The notes: generated by a model not told the origin, from the sequence alone. DNA of 64,000 nt from Roridomyces roridus (GCA_029378245.1 JARKIF010000004.1:930001-994000); one strand, 5' to 3'. Shown: positions 33,108-45,277, counted from the stretch's first letter. Made by a program: numbers and translations.

Positions 33108-36100
33108 ATGATGGCGGGTCCGGGATCTGGCCCTTGCATTTTGTCTTCCACCTCCATGGCGTCGCCCGTCTCTTCACTGACGGCGTCGCGCTCTCCGTCA
33201 CCAGAGCCACCCGTCCAGCCCGACCACTTCTACGGTGCAGACCCTGCCCATCTTCCGAGCCCTAATTCAGAGGGCAAATGCTACCTGTCACCCGACGACG
33301 ACCCCCTTGCCCATCGCGGCATCCCCGTCTTCAAGCCGTCCATGCAAGAGTTTGCTGACTTTGAGGAGTATATGACTCGTGTCGAAGCATGGGGTCGTCG
33401 CTCCGGCATCATTAAAGTCATTCCGCCCAAGGAATGGACTGAGGCCCTACCCGATTTCAAACCCCAGCTCGCAGACGTCAAGATAAAGAGTCCAATCGAG
33501 CAGTTCATGCGTGGACGTGCTGGCCTGTTCCGGCAGGAGAACATGGAGAAGCGCAAGCTCATGAGCGTGCGCGAATGGGCAGAGTTGTGTTCCAAGGACG
33601 AGTTTCGCGCACCCGGAAAAGATCAAGTCGGCGTGCACAACAACCCCAACGCCCAGCCCGCTACTCGTCGCCGCAGAAAGACCAAGACCAAGGAAGAAAC
33701 GCAGGAGCCAGAAGTCAAAGTAGAAGAGGATACTAAACCCTCGTCCATGGCGTCCCCTCCAAACAGTGCCTCACCCGACCCAGAGGACACCAAACCCGAC
33801 GACAATAAGCCCCGAAACCGCCGCGTTGAACGCGCCGACAAGGATGCTGCCTTCATCGAAGGATTCAGTCCGCACACGGATTGGTTACCTTCCGACACCA
33901 AAGCCTCCGATTATACCCCCGAGTTTTGCGCCAAACTGGAGCGCGCATACTGGCGGAACTGCGGCTTGGGAAAGCCCGCGTGGTATGGCGCTGACACCAT
34001 GGGTTCGTCTATTACTATTTTTTCCCTGCAAACTTGGCTAACATATCCCAGGCTCTCTCTACACCTCCGATACGACGGCTTGGAACGTTGCTCATCTCAC
34101 CTCTGCTCTCTCCCGCCTCCTACCTGCCTCTTCACAAGGCCTCCCCGGTGTAAACACCCCTTACCTTTACTTTGGCATGTGGCGCGCAACTTTTGCGTGG
34201 CATGTCGAGGACATGGACCTCTTCTCCATCAACTACATCCATTTTGGTGCACCAAAGTTTTGGTACGCTGTTCCCCAAGCGAGAGCAGGGGCATTGGAGG
34301 ACACTATGCGTGGCTATTTCCCCAAAGACACCTCCACATGTCCCCAGTTCTTGCGACACAAGTCGTTCCTCGCTTCCCCGACGCTCCTTGCCCAGTCTGC
34401 AGTTCGCCCAAACCATCTTGTGCAACATGCGGGAGAGTTTGTCATCACGTATCCTCGCGGATACCATGCAGGCTTTAACCTTGGATTCAACTGCGCTGAA
34501 AGCGTCAATTTTGCGCTTGATAGTTGGCTCGACGAGGGGCGTAAAGCCGCTGTGTGCAAGTGTGTCGATGATAGGTAGGCTCTCTTTTTCCTGTTCCAAG
34601 CTTCGCAAGTTGACAACTTATAGTGTCCGGATCGACGTCGACCAACTTTTGGAGGACCGACGTATCGAGGTGCTCGAAAAGACGGACCCCGCTGCTGCGG
34701 CAGCTGCGCGCGCTGCACGGGACGGTGTCGACTACATCAACAATGACGACGTACCCGTGGAAGATGCGCCCAACGAACCACTCCCAACGTTGATCCTTCC
34801 GCCCGCCAAACCGCGTAGTCCGCGTAAGCGCAAGCCAACTGCGCCTTTCGACCCGGATGCAGCCCCTGCCGCCAAACGACCACGCACGGCATCCGCTTCT
34901 GACCCTTCTGCCTCTACATCCGCTCCTCGAAGACCCCCTCCCATGTACGCATCTAATTCAGCCCTCGTTCCACCGCCCAAAGTCACTCTCAAACTCGGTC
35001 CTCGACCTGCGGACGAGGTTTTCCCCTGCTGCCTGTGCGTTTCTCCTTCGCATGAAGGGCTTGCACGAGTGCATGACCTTCCCCTCGCGTGGCGTGAGGT
35101 CGGATCTGCGGCTCAGATGCACTTCCCTGCCAACATGGGTGGTGCGGGAGTATGGATGGCGCATGAGGCGTGTGCACGCGTATTGCCTGAAACGTGGGTC
35201 GATGAAATTGACGGCGAGCGCGTGGTTTTTGGCGTTGATGGTATTGTGCGCGGACGTTGGAGTCTTGTGAGTGACTTTTCCGATATTGTTTCCACTGCTC
35301 ACTTTTCCTCTCAGAAATGTAATTCTTGCGCGCACGCACGAGCGAAGGGCCACGGTGCACTCATTCAGTGCACCAAAGGCAAGTGTCCGAAAGCGTACCA
35401 CATTTCTTGCGCTGTGGCCGGCGAGGATATCGGGTATTCTGTGTTGCGCGAGGTCGAAAAGGAGGTTGTGCTGGTCGACCCTGGCCCAGTGCCCAATTCT
35501 GTCGAGGAATCGAACCTGCGTGTGATCAAGGTTATCAAAAAGACCGAGGTCGAGTTGCTCTGTCCGCAGCACAACCCGGTGCGTCCCCTTCTCCCATTTC
35601 TATTGCTCTAAAAACCAATTCTTTGCTCAGGCCGTCATCGCCTCCCGTCGTGCTTCCAAGGCGGATGTCCTGCGTGCCGAGCTGCTTGCTCTCCCGCCAC
35701 TCGCGCGAATCAAGATACGAGCAAGTTCAGGAGTGTTCGAGGTTACGCTCATCCGTGTTGTGGAAGAAAGACGAAGTGTCGAGGTGCTTTGGGGCGCGAC
35801 GGAAGTGCGGGAGGTCAAGTGGGCGAATATCGTTTTTCCCACTACAGGGGCAGGGGCGGGCCTTCCCAGCGACCGTCCGCCTCCTGCGCTTGCACCATAC
35901 CACCATGTCCCGCACCAGCAAACGCAGTATCCTCCAATCGCTACTGGGTTGTCGCATCATGCTAATCTCGCTGGGCCTGGGGTGCCCATGAGCAGCAGCA
36001 TGAATCTGCCGACCAATCCGACTCCGCCGCCAGTACCACCTATTCCCAAACAAACGAACCCGAATCCGTACGCGGCTCTGGTCGGCGCGGCTCCGGGCTC

Positions 36101-36335
36101 GTATGGAGGATATCCGTACGACAATTGGGCCGGCACGTCCAATGGGCCATCTCAATCTCAATATGGGAACCACTATCCGACTCAAACATGGTCATCGCAG
36201 TACTACCGCTCGGGAGCAGGCTCACAAGTCGCAGCCCAAGTTCCACAGTCACAGACCCATTCCGCTCACTACTCGACTTCCGCTGCATCCGCTCCAGAGT
36301 CAATGCACATCGATCCGCAACTTTCATCCAGTTAG
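33108..36335 (+). CDS. KDM4/JHDM3-type histone lysine demethylase (JmjN-JmjC-PHD-Tudor)
   Basis: 2-oxoglutarate/Fe(II) dioxygenase expected to remove H3K9/K36 methyl groups in the nucleus. Exons 33108-34002, 34052-34574, 34624-35266, 35315-35578 and 35631-36335 give 1009 residues. JmjN: GIPVFKPSMQEFADFEEYM. JmjC: WHVEDMDLFSINYIHFG with the Fe ligands His and Glu, YHAGFNLGFNCAES with the third His. An acidic/Pro-rich linker with a basic nuclear signal (PRKRKPT) leads to an extended PHD (CCLC, HEAC, CNSCAHARAKG, CPKAYHISCAVAGED) and a Tudor-like segment (RIKIRASSGVFEVTLIRVVE). The end is a disordered Pro/Gln tail. This is a full KDM4 architecture, comparable to animal KDM4 rather than to the shorter yeast Rph1. 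Confidence 0.93.
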
Positions 36336-36513
36336 TTAGATTCGAACAACGTTATACACTTGGCTATTCTTATTCTACTCCCTTGTATTTTAGACCTTTT
36401 GTACTTGCTGAACGAACAATGGTTTTTTTCGAATGCTGTCATCATTAAAAAGGTGCACTACAAGTCTAAGATTTCCACATTCCGCAATGTCCGATAGTAC
36501 GTATTCTAGTTTC

Positions 36514-38174
36514 TTACAACGACGGGCGACCGATGGTCGTCACCTAAATGTCGTCAGTCTCAATGCAAAGAAGTGAAGTGGTCAACGCACCTTGAATCCA
36601 ATCGCCGTCAAGGCGGCAGCATCAACAAGGAGCCGTCCGTCAAAGACAAAGGCGGGCTTCTTCATGTGCTGGTACACTTCCTTCCAGTCAATCTCCTTGA
36701 ACTCCTTCCATTCGGTAGCGATGACGACGGCCTCGGCGTCGCGGCAAGCTTCGAGTGCGCTGCCACAGATCTTGACCTGCTTTTTGACTGCAGATGAAAT
36801 CAGCGCGCGTTGTGGACAGCATACATTGACACTTACTAGTCTCGGCGGGGACCGTAGGGCTGGCCTCGGCGAGGTCGGACCAGATCTGCGTCTCGGATAC
36901 CTGAGGATCGTAGATGTTGACAAAGGCCCGCTCGGATTGGAAGTCACGGATGAGAGTGATGGCCGCAGACTCGCGAGTATCGCCCGTGTCAGCCTTGAAT
37001 GCAAAACCGAGGACAGCAATGCGCTTGCCCGTGATGGTGTTGAAAAGCGTGTCCACGACGCGCTTGGAGAAGCGGCGTTTCTGGTACTCGTTCATCTCGA
37101 CAACCTGGCGCCAATAGGCGGCGACCTCGGGGAGATGGAGACTCTCGCTAAGGTACACGAGGTTGAGAATATCCTTCTGGAAGCACGAGCCGCCAAAGCC
37201 GACACTGGCCTTGAGGAACTTGGGTCCCACGCGCGAGTCGTAGCCGACGGCATGGGCGACCTCGTCAATGTTGGCGCCGGTGGCTTCGCAGATGGCGGAG
37301 AGGGCGTTGACAGAGGAAATGCGCTGAGCGAGCATCGCGTTGGCGGCGAGCTTGGAGAGCTCCGAGGACCAGAGGCCGACGGTGAGAATGCGGTTCTCGG
37401 GTACCCAGTTGGCATATACGCCAGCGAGGGAGGCGCACGCGGCTTTGCCCTCAGGGGTCTGGAGGGACCCGATGAGGACGCGATCGGGCGAGAAAAGATC
37501 GCTGATAGCAGTGCCCTCGGCAAGGAACTCGGGGTTGGAGAGGATGTCAAAGCGGCAGTTGGGCTTCGAGTTGGCCTCGAGGATTGTGCGCATAGACTCG
37601 GCGGTACGGCATGGAACAGTCGATTTCTCCACGACGATCTTGGAGGACGTGGCGACCGCAGCAATCTGACGAGTTGCCAACTCTACGTAGCTGAATTGCG
37701 AATCAGTTTCGTCTCTGCAGCCGAATGATATGAGCTCACTTGAGATCAGCAGCGAAGCCAGCACCGACGCCGCTCTTCTTGGTCGGGGTGTTGACACTGA
37801 CGAAGATGAGATCGGCTTCGCGGATGCCCTTGTCTACGTCGGTGGAGAAGAAGAGGTTGCGACCACGGCATTGGCGCACAACGTCCTCAAGGCCAGGCTC
37901 GTAGATGGGGAGAGCAAAGTCGGCACTGTTCCAGGCGTCGATACGGGCCTGGTTGAGATCGACGATGGTGACGGTGATGTGCGGGCACTTGAGAGCGATG
38001 ACCGCGCACGTAGGACCACCTGTATCGCCGTTGAGGGATCGCGTTTTTTGGGCTAATTGAAAAAAAGACTGACCGACATATCCAGCACCGACTGGGAGAG
38101 GATCTGAGTACTGGGACGCGTGGATGGGCGTACAACTCACTGCAAAGAATCTTGTTGACCTTGAGGGGAGCCAT
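36514..38174 (-). CDS. UGD1: UDP-glucose 6-dehydrogenase
   Basis: Oxidises UDP-glucose to UDP-glucuronate, precursor of glucuronic acid and xylose in fungal wall glycans. The start at 38174 reads [11 protein letters not shown]. Two introns interrupt the Rossmann motif, which splices to GAGYVGGP. Further landmarks are [20 protein letters not shown], the catalytic-Cys motif [10 protein letters not shown], and [14 protein letters not shown]. The last exon (from 36547) adds only VTTIGRPSL before the stop. Length is about 470 residues, normal for the family. A 378-residue frame on the opposite strand is antisense noise. Confidence 0.95.
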
Positions 38175-38226
38175 GCTGAAGGTAAGAAGGAGAGGAGCGA
38201 ATGGCCCGTCAACAGATTTGGCAAAG

Positions 38227-38234
38227 TTTATATA
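38227..38234 (-). promoter_or_regulatory. TATA box of the UDP-glucose dehydrogenase gene
   Basis: TATATAAA on the minus strand, 53 bp upstream of the ATG at 38174, a strong match consistent with high expression. Confidence 0.5.
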
Positions 38235-38377
38235 AGGCGTGATGGGCCTTGGCTCCCGAACACTCGAGGGGCTCCGGTCCATGCATTTCAAGTATGCTCG
38301 TCTCATGCAATTGGAATGTGGCGTATTCGCCCCAGAAGTAATACAACCGTGTAGATACAGCGAAAAGAAACAAAAAA

Positions 38378-40561
38378 TCATCGTCTCTGGGTCTTGCCGC
38401 CTTTCCGCTTGCCAGCGAATAGATGCTTCGGCTGTGGGCGCAAAAGTCAGCGATGAATAGAAAAAAAAAACGGAGAAATTTACGTGCCATTTTTGTTTTG
38501 ATGGCACGGTCTCCCTCGCCCGCTTTGGCCAGCATGTTTCGTGGGCGCTGGCCGAGATTGCGCAGCTTGACGGCCCTGGAGGCTTGCGCTTCATCTCGCA
38601 TCCCCGCCAGCGCACGGTTCCCGCGTGGCTCCCGTTTCATCGTGACGGACCCAGCAGTGGTCCTCAGACGTTTCGCAGGAGTACCGTCCCCGTCCTCGCC
38701 GTCTACGTCCATCCAATCTCCAGGTCCCTCCTCGCCATCTTCCATGTCCACATCCATGTCGTCGCGTTTCCGCTTCCCAGAGAGGACACCGGCACGCTCG
38801 ACGATGCGACTCGGATCAAGCCCCGCCTTTGTTAGCTGGGCGGTCATCTGCGACAGACTCGCAAGCCCCGCCGACCGGGGTAGCCGCGATTGATTCTTTT
38901 TGCTCTTCTTGATACTCTGTGCCTTGATCTTGTGTGAAAGCGCGATCCGTGCATTGACGCGTTCGCGCTCGTCTTCCGACTCCTCCATATCCTCCTCGCT
39001 GTCGTAAAAGCCCTCCGCTTCGAGCTTCTCCTCCTCCCGCTCAAGAGCCTCGAGCTTCTCAGCAATGTCAGGGTCAATAAAGTCTGCAATGTTCTTGCCG
39101 TCCATAATCTCGGGCATGATGTCCATCTTCCATTCGGGGTTGGCAAGCAGGTAATTGTCTGGGAGAATAATGTAAGAAAGCACGGCGAAAGTCTTGGAAG
39201 AGACATACCCTTGAGGTTGATATTGAACACGCCAGCACCACCCTCGACCAGCTCAGTGTCGCGCAGCAGCGGGCGACGCTCCGGGTCGTCCTTGTCGTAT
39301 TTTTTGCGGTCCTTGACCACGTCAGGAATGCACGGTGCACGGACAATGTCATCGCGGGGTTTGGGCTGGGCTACATGGATGCGGTTGATGACAGACGCGA
39401 TTTTACTGCCTTTGACCTTGTTGTCGACGCGGTGGGCGAGAAGGGCATCGCAAGCCTGTGTCTTGAGGTCCATGACACCCTCATCAGAGTAGCACGAGAC
39501 CTGGACGCACTTGACGTCCTCTGCGTCGATGATTTCCTGCACAAGAGCACGGGACTCGGCAGGGATGTCATCAAGCCGCACGACGTCGATCTTGTTGATG
39601 ACAAGCATGGTGGGCTTGCCGTTGAAGAGCGGCTTGATAGAGTGGAAGAGCTTGCATTGGGCTTCGACGGTGTAGCCACATTGCTCGCTAAGATCCATAA
39701 AGTAGAGGACGCAGCTCTTGAGATGCGCGAGGGCTGTGATGCTCTGCATCTCAATCGTGTTCATCTCCTCGAGCGGGTGGTCGAGGATCCCGGGTGTATC
39801 AATGACCTGCCAACGCAGGTACTTGTAGTCGAGGTGGCCAACGAAGAGCGATTTGGTGGTAAAGGCATACGGCTGAACGTCGACGTCCGCGCGCGTCACC
39901 TTGTTGATAAACGAGGATTTTCCGACATTGGGGTAGCCGCAGATTAGCAGCGTACGAGTATTGGGGTCGATAGCGGGGAGACGGGAAATGTGCTGCCGTA
40001 CTTGCTCGAGGTACGCAAGCGGGTCCTTTTGCCGCCGCATTATAGTGGCCATACTATCCTCATGTTCAGATCAAGGCCCGAGTTGCATAATTTCAACACG
40101 CACCGACCCAAAGCCGCCTTTTTCAGCTGCTTGCACCGATACAAACTGTCTCCAAACTTGAGCAGTCGAACATAATCTTTGGCAACCTGGTCTATGAGAT
40201 GCTTCGCAGTCCGGAGCTGGCCCAGAGCGAGCTTGTAGTGGTTCTTGTCGTAAAGAACATTCATAAGAGACGACAGGAACGGGTGAATGTCGTCCAGCAT
40301 GGGAAAGTCGTTCAGGATCGCCCCGAGTTTTTCTTCAAAAGTGTCCTGAGTGAATTTGACCTTGCGCATATAAAAGTTGCGTATCCGACTGATTTTGAAG
40401 TTCTTGTGGATGACCTGTACAGTGGTGTTCAGCAGCACATTCTTGGTATGGCACACCAGACTTGCCGTCGGCGTTTTTCGTTGAGTTTTGGACAGGACAA
40501 TGTCAAGAAAGTCCGCCGCGGTGGGCACCGGGGCAATGGCCTTGAGTCCGCTCGTCGACAT
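38378..40561 (-). CDS. NOG1: Nucleolar GTPase Nog1 (60S ribosome assembly)
   Basis: Essential GTPase of late nucleolar pre-60S particles. The start at 40561 reads [20 protein letters not shown]. The N-terminal helical bundle leads to the G-domain: [18 protein letters not shown] (G1), [12 protein letters not shown] (G3), NKIDVV (G4). The C-terminal NOGCT region follows ([27 protein letters not shown]), then a charged coiled tail with basic nuclear/nucleolar signals. The last small exon gives [16 protein letters not shown], the conserved Nog1 ending. Introns lie near 40450, 40065, 39180 and 38440. All domains are intact. Confidence 0.96.
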
Positions 40562-40610
40562 GGCGGGCGAAGGGAGATTTTTTCAAAAGTGTGACACTGA
40601 TGGTGACTCT
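40562..40610. promoter_or_regulatory. Bidirectional promoter NOG1/GPN2
   Basis: 49 bp between the divergent start codons; it contains a short poly-T tract and no TATA box. Both genes serve assembly of nuclear machineries (pre-60S and RNA polymerases). Confidence 0.7.
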
Positions 40611-41743
40611 ATGCCTTTTGGCGAAATCGTCTGCGGCTCTCCGGGCAGTGGCAAGTCCACCTACTGCTTCGGCAAACACCAGCTCTTCACTGCTCTCAAC
40701 CGCCCCATATCCGTCGTGAACCTCGATCCCGCCAATGACAAGATCGCATATCCCTGCGCCATCGACATTTCTTCCCTGATCACTCTCCAGGATGTCATGG
40801 ACGAGCACGGGCTAGGCCCGAATGGTGGCCTCCTCTACTGCATGGAGTACCTAGAGGCCAACTATGACTGGCTTGAAGAGCGCCTACAGGAGCTCGGCAA
40901 AGACGCCTACGTGCTCTTCGATCTCCCTGGCCAGGTCGAACTCAGCACCAACCACGATAGCGTCAAGAACATCGTAGAGCGCTTGACTAAAAAGAGCGGC
41001 TTTCGAGTGTGTGATTCCACTCTGCGTCGTCGTCGTGTTCATTCCGAGACAGGTTTAGTTGGCTGCGGTACATCTCTGCGACGCCCACTATGTCACGGAC
41101 GCGCCCAAGTACATATCCGTCCTTCTTCTCTCCCTCCGGACGATGCTCCATCTCGAGCTCCCCCACATCAACGTGCTTTCCAAGGTCGACCTGATCTCGC
41201 AATACGGCGACTTGGACTTTAATCTCGACTTTTACACCGAGGTGCAAGATTTATCCTACCTCGAAAACGCGCTGTCCGCGTCTGCGCCACGTTTCGCTGC
41301 TCTGAATATGGCCATGATCTCGCTCATTGAGGACTATAGTCTCGTTGGTTTCGAAACCCTCGCGGTTGAGGTGGGCCTTGATGACCACTTTTTTTTCGCC
41401 TGACTCAAGATTACAGGACAAGAATTCGATGCTCCATCTCACCAGGGCCATCGACCGCGCAACGGGGTACATCTTTGTCCCAGCAGCAGGCTCCAATGCG
41501 CCCCCAGGAACCGTTGATCCTGGGGATGGTTCGGCAGCGGCGCGCCCAAACGCATATGGGTTGTTCTCCAGCGCCGTCGGCCCTATGCAAGGTCCAGCCG
41601 ATGATATACGTGATGTGCAGGAACGCTGGGTAGATGCACGGGAAGAGTGGGACGCGTATGAGAAGACGCAGTGGAGGAGAGAGGGCGAAGCTGTTCGTGA
41701 CGAAATTGCACGCGCTGGTAACATTCGGGAACGCAAGACTTGA
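40611..41743 (+). CDS. GPN2: GPN-loop GTPase 2
   Basis: GTPase needed for assembly and nuclear import of RNA polymerases II and III. Exons 40611-41006, 41059-41370 and 41417-41743 give 344 residues. The start at 40611 ([19 protein letters not shown]) puts the P-loop at the usual N-terminal place; the upstream in-frame ATG would only add unrelated residues overlapping NOG1. The signature Gly-Pro-Asn is in [11 protein letters not shown], switch II in DLPGQVEL, and G4 in NVLSKVDLI. The C-terminal helices carry a low-complexity Ala/Pro insert. Confidence 0.95.
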
Positions 41744-42104
41744 TACAATGGACTATGTCGACATAGCAAGAGATCCGTCAATTAATGTGCACATAGGCGT
41801 TAGTGCAAGCTGACCGTCGGCTGCTGTATCATCCCGTCGGTTGCTTCATCAGCCCGTGCAAAATAAACGCGGAACAGCATCGCGCATCGCCGCATTATAA
41901 GTAATCGCGTTTTGAATGTATTTGTCTCTTACTTTCCTTCGCTCCCGTCCACCAGGCCGGCCCTACTTTTTTCTTCTCCTTCGCTCTTCCTGGCGTTTTT
42001 TTTTATTTCGACGATGACGGGACAACGAGCACAACAACTGCGACATCCTTGCGGATAGGATTTTCAACGACCCCTCATCTTGGAATGCAGGAAGCAAGGA
42101 CGAT

Positions 42105-42545
42105 ATGAGCATGGGGGACGTGATAGACCTGTTCCCCGCCGTGCCACACTCGGCGCGAATCAGCAAATTCAGCATGCTCGTCCAGGTGCCCGAAACCTCG
42201 TTTCTCGAGATGATGCCGACCAGTCCATGCACCCCCACAGCCGGTTGGGCCCAACGCATGTCGTTCGGCGGCAGCGTTTCTGCTCCGACGTCGCCCACGG
42301 TGCTGGAAGTACCGTTGGTGCTCTTCCCGACGCCCTCACCAGCGTTGGTAATGCCACAGTTCCTTCGCGTGCCATTGCACCCTCCACTGCCAGACGCCCC
42401 GACCAAGGCCAAGACGACTGCACCGGGACCATGCATTGCCCGTAAAGGCTCACCGCGCCCGCTCCCGCGGCCTCCAGTACACACGCTGTCGCGCACACCG
42501 TCGGCAGTGCCGAACTCTGCCGCCCACGCCTCTTACGACCGCTAG
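42105..42545 (+). CDS. Small hypothetical protein, N-terminus uncertain
   Basis: An open frame of 146 codons (MSMGDVIDLFPAVPHSARIS...) that also stays open upstream to about 42018 (CDILADRIFNDPSSWNAGS), so a spliced first exon further upstream is likely. It is Pro/Ser/Thr-rich with a hydrophobic middle (LEVPLVLFPTPSP), and no domain is recognised. A TATA-like word at about 41893 precedes it. It lies between the 3' end of GPN2 and the 3' end of the Rho gene. Confidence 0.4.
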   Translation: MSMGDVIDLFPAVPHSARISKFSMLVQVPETSFLEMMPTSPCTPTAGWAQRMSFGGSVSAPTSPTVLEVPLVLFPTPSPALVMPQFLRVPLHPPLPDAPTKAKTTAPGPCIARKGSPRPLPRPPVHTLSRTPSAVPNSAAHASYDR

Positions 42546-42676
42546 GGCAGTATGATGTCGTATATGGTCTTGTCAATGTCAACGTACAATTGGATGAATA
42601 GATGTCCGATAAATAACAGAGCAGTAGAGGTAGATGGGGCCCGCCCCGGCACTGAGGGAGTGAGATGCCATGCGGT

Positions 42677-43376
42677 TCAAGTAACAACACACCGCCGCTG
42701 CTTCACAATCTTGCCCCATTGCCGCTTCATGCTCTCTTTCAGGGCGAGATTGAACACGTCGTGGACGCCGGTGCCGGTTTTGGCGGAGCATTCGATGTAT
42801 TTGGCTCCGATTTCTTTGGCGACGGCGCTGCCCTGCTCGGACGATATTGGAGAGAGACCCTGTGCACCGAGCATCCGACGCGTCTGCTCGTCGCGTCGTA
42901 GGTCTATCTTGGTGCCAACGAGGATGAGGGGTGTGCCCTCGCAAAAGTGTGCGACTTCGGGGTACCACTATGGTGAATGTGAGATGCTGGAGATTAGACT
43001 GCAAAAAGAGTCGCACCTTGTCCTGACATTGGCGAGACTGGTCGGGAAATCGACGGAAAAGACGATGAGAATCACGTCGCTCTCGGGGTAGCTGAGCGGC
43101 CTTAGTCGGTCGTACTCCTCCTGCCCGGCGGTGTCCCAGAGAGCGAGCTCAATGTCCTTGCCCTCGAACTGCACCTGGGTCACGTAGTTTTCAAACACGG
43201 TAGGGATATAAGCCTGGATTGTGATAAGGGGAAAGCAGAGGGCGACAAAGCACGCGACGCACTTCTGGAAAGCGGTTTTCTGCGTAGACGATGAGGAGAC
43301 AGGTCTTTCCGCACCCGCCGTCACCGACGACGACGAGCTTGCGCTTGAGATCTGGGCGGCGCAGCGAGGTGTCCAT
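42677..43376 (-). CDS. Rho-family small GTPase (apparent 1-nt deletion at a splice junction)
   Basis: Membrane-attached switch for actin and wall growth. Exons 43376-43263, 43213-43017 and 42967-42677. Motifs: [11 protein letters not shown] (G1), [10 protein letters not shown] (Rho effector loop), [18 protein letters not shown] (G3), GTKIDLRRD (G4), ECSAKTG (G5) and the C-terminal prenylation box CVVT after a basic patch. The exon lengths sum to 3n+2. The junction should read VRTK|WYPEV, but the codon for Lys lacks one A (ACAAG instead of ACAAAG). No alternative splice site repairs this without losing conserved residues. Subfamily (Rho1/2/3-like) not resolved. An upstream in-frame ATG at 43397 is possible but overlaps the next promoter. 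Confidence 0.88.
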
Positions 43377-43419
43377 TCGCGTCAAGGGGTGTTTCACGTG
43401 GCCGTTGAATACATACTTG
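43377..43419. promoter_or_regulatory. Bidirectional promoter RHO/GPI1
   Basis: 43 bp between divergent start codons, the shortest in the window; no TATA box is seen. Confidence 0.65.
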
Positions 43420-45277
43420 ATGTCACAAACCGTCTTCTGGCCCGACGACGTACGCGAGGAGGGCCTCTGTTATGGCTGGTCAACGCCCACTCTCTGCGTT
43501 GCTGGCGTCATTCACGACGAGACGGCCTTGGATTCACTTTCCGACAGTTTTCGGGTCAAGGTGCTCGGTTCGTGTAAATTCGAGCGTGGAAGCCCACATC
43601 CAGTCCTCGAGTTCCTCTCTGGAGAATACACCATCATCTATTATCGCAGACACACCGCCGCGTCTCTCAGATTCTACTCCCTCGAGAATGTGGAGCCGTC
43701 TGGCGCTGCAAAAGCCAGACAGTCGGCGTTGGCGACGTCGCTCGAGCATGACTATACTCGTCCGCATTATTCCGGGGGCATCGATGCCACTGTAATAAAC
43801 CAGTTCAATCTGGCAAAAACTGTCGACGCTCTTGTTCAGCCGAAATCATCCAGGCTCGAATTGTCGAAATATCTATTTGATTTCATGGACGCCGTGCTTT
43901 ACATCCCCAAGCAGGTCGCACCGCTTGTGCGGATCCCAGCCTATCTCAAGGATTTTTCCACTACAAGTATGCCCTTTTGTTTGCCTGCATTGCACCTAGT
44001 AATCAACTCAGTCCAGCAACTCGACGTACGGGCTGAGCAAACGCAATTTCTTGGCCATCAAGTCGCACCGCTCCGCCAATCCGACCTGTCGTCCATCCAT
44101 GTCTTCGCGGCACGCTATACAAAGTGAGCTCGTTGTCGGGAATTGTGTCTGTAGCTCATTAGACGCCAGTTTCTTCAATACCGTATGGCTGATTCTGAAC
44201 GACATCACAATTGGTGTCGCTTTCGGCACCTTCTTGTGCGAAAACAACCTTGTCCTGGCGCGGATGCTGAATAGCCTCATAGAGGTGCGCTACTATCTTC
44301 TGTCCGCGAACGACTGCTAGAGCTTGTCTTGAGATATATCTGATAGACTGGATACGTTGGGCACTCCACTGGCTTGACTCGTGGCCCGCCGGCCTCAAGC
44401 TCAACACGGAGCTCAGCTGGGTCTACTCGCACACCTTCAGCGATCTGGTCACCATCTGGGGTCGAGTCCTCCAGGGTGCTGCGCCATACTTGCCCGTCAC
44501 CCTGTATGTCTTTGGCATTCTCAGCGCAACCGGTATGACCACTGCGATCGCACTGTTCTCCGATTTGCTGGCGCTGCTCACGGTGCACATCTACCTCGGG
44601 TACCTCCTCTCGCGCGCACTTTATGCGCGTCTCCTGCGGACGGGTGGCTCGTTGTGGAATCTATTTCGCGGAAAGCGGTTTAATGTACTACGCAATCGCA
44701 CGGACACATGGGCCTACGACACAGATCAACTTCTCTTTGGGACCATTCTATTCACCCTCCTGGCATTCCTGTTTCCCACTGTGCTGGCATACTACGCACT
44801 GTTTGCCCTGGTCTGTTCCATTCACTTTTCCTTGATTTTGTGGCTGACGAGATGTTACCCAGATGCGACTCGGGACGCTCCTCCTGAACGCTGGTTTAGA
44901 GACGCAGCTCGCGTTCATGAATCACTTTCCACTCTTTGCTCTCATGCTCCGCGCCAAAGACCCGTGGAGGCTTCCCGGCGGGATATATTTCGGTGTACAA
45001 TACGCGCCAGGGCCTGTGCTCGTCGTCAAGGTTCCTTTTTGTCCTTGCTCTAATACTTTTTGCTGACGGTCGGCAGAACCAACCCGTTCCGTTCTCCACG
45101 ATTTTCGTGCAGTACAGTGAGTGACAACGTTTTCAGACCGACTTGGCTGATTCATCATCTGCAGTTCGACTATGGAGTCGGCTGGCGGCGCATTACAACC
45201 CGCTCCGTCTACTGTGGTATGTCCTTCGGGGCAAGCAGTTGAAAAGCGATTCGGCGTTACGAGATGTGATATTATGA
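43420..45277 (+). CDS. GPI1: GPI-GlcNAc transferase subunit Gpi1/PIG-Q
   Basis: Subunit of the ER complex that adds GlcNAc to phosphatidylinositol, the first step of GPI-anchor synthesis. The start at 43420 ([15 protein letters not shown]) is preferred over upstream in-frame ATGs that overlap the Rho gene. The soluble N-terminal part is followed by several membrane helices. Conserved blocks are [30 protein letters not shown] and FNVLRNRTD. After the intron 44811-44862 comes the hallmark [21 protein letters not shown]. The last exons ([28 protein letters not shown]) end at 45277. Introns are about 45-52 nt. Confidence 0.92.

Noticed and set aside
36592..37728. 378-codon plus-strand ORF
   Set aside because: Antisense to UDP-glucose dehydrogenase, whose spliced frame has all catalytic motifs.
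39375..39947. 190-codon plus-strand ORF
   Set aside because: Antisense to the Nog1 G-domain.
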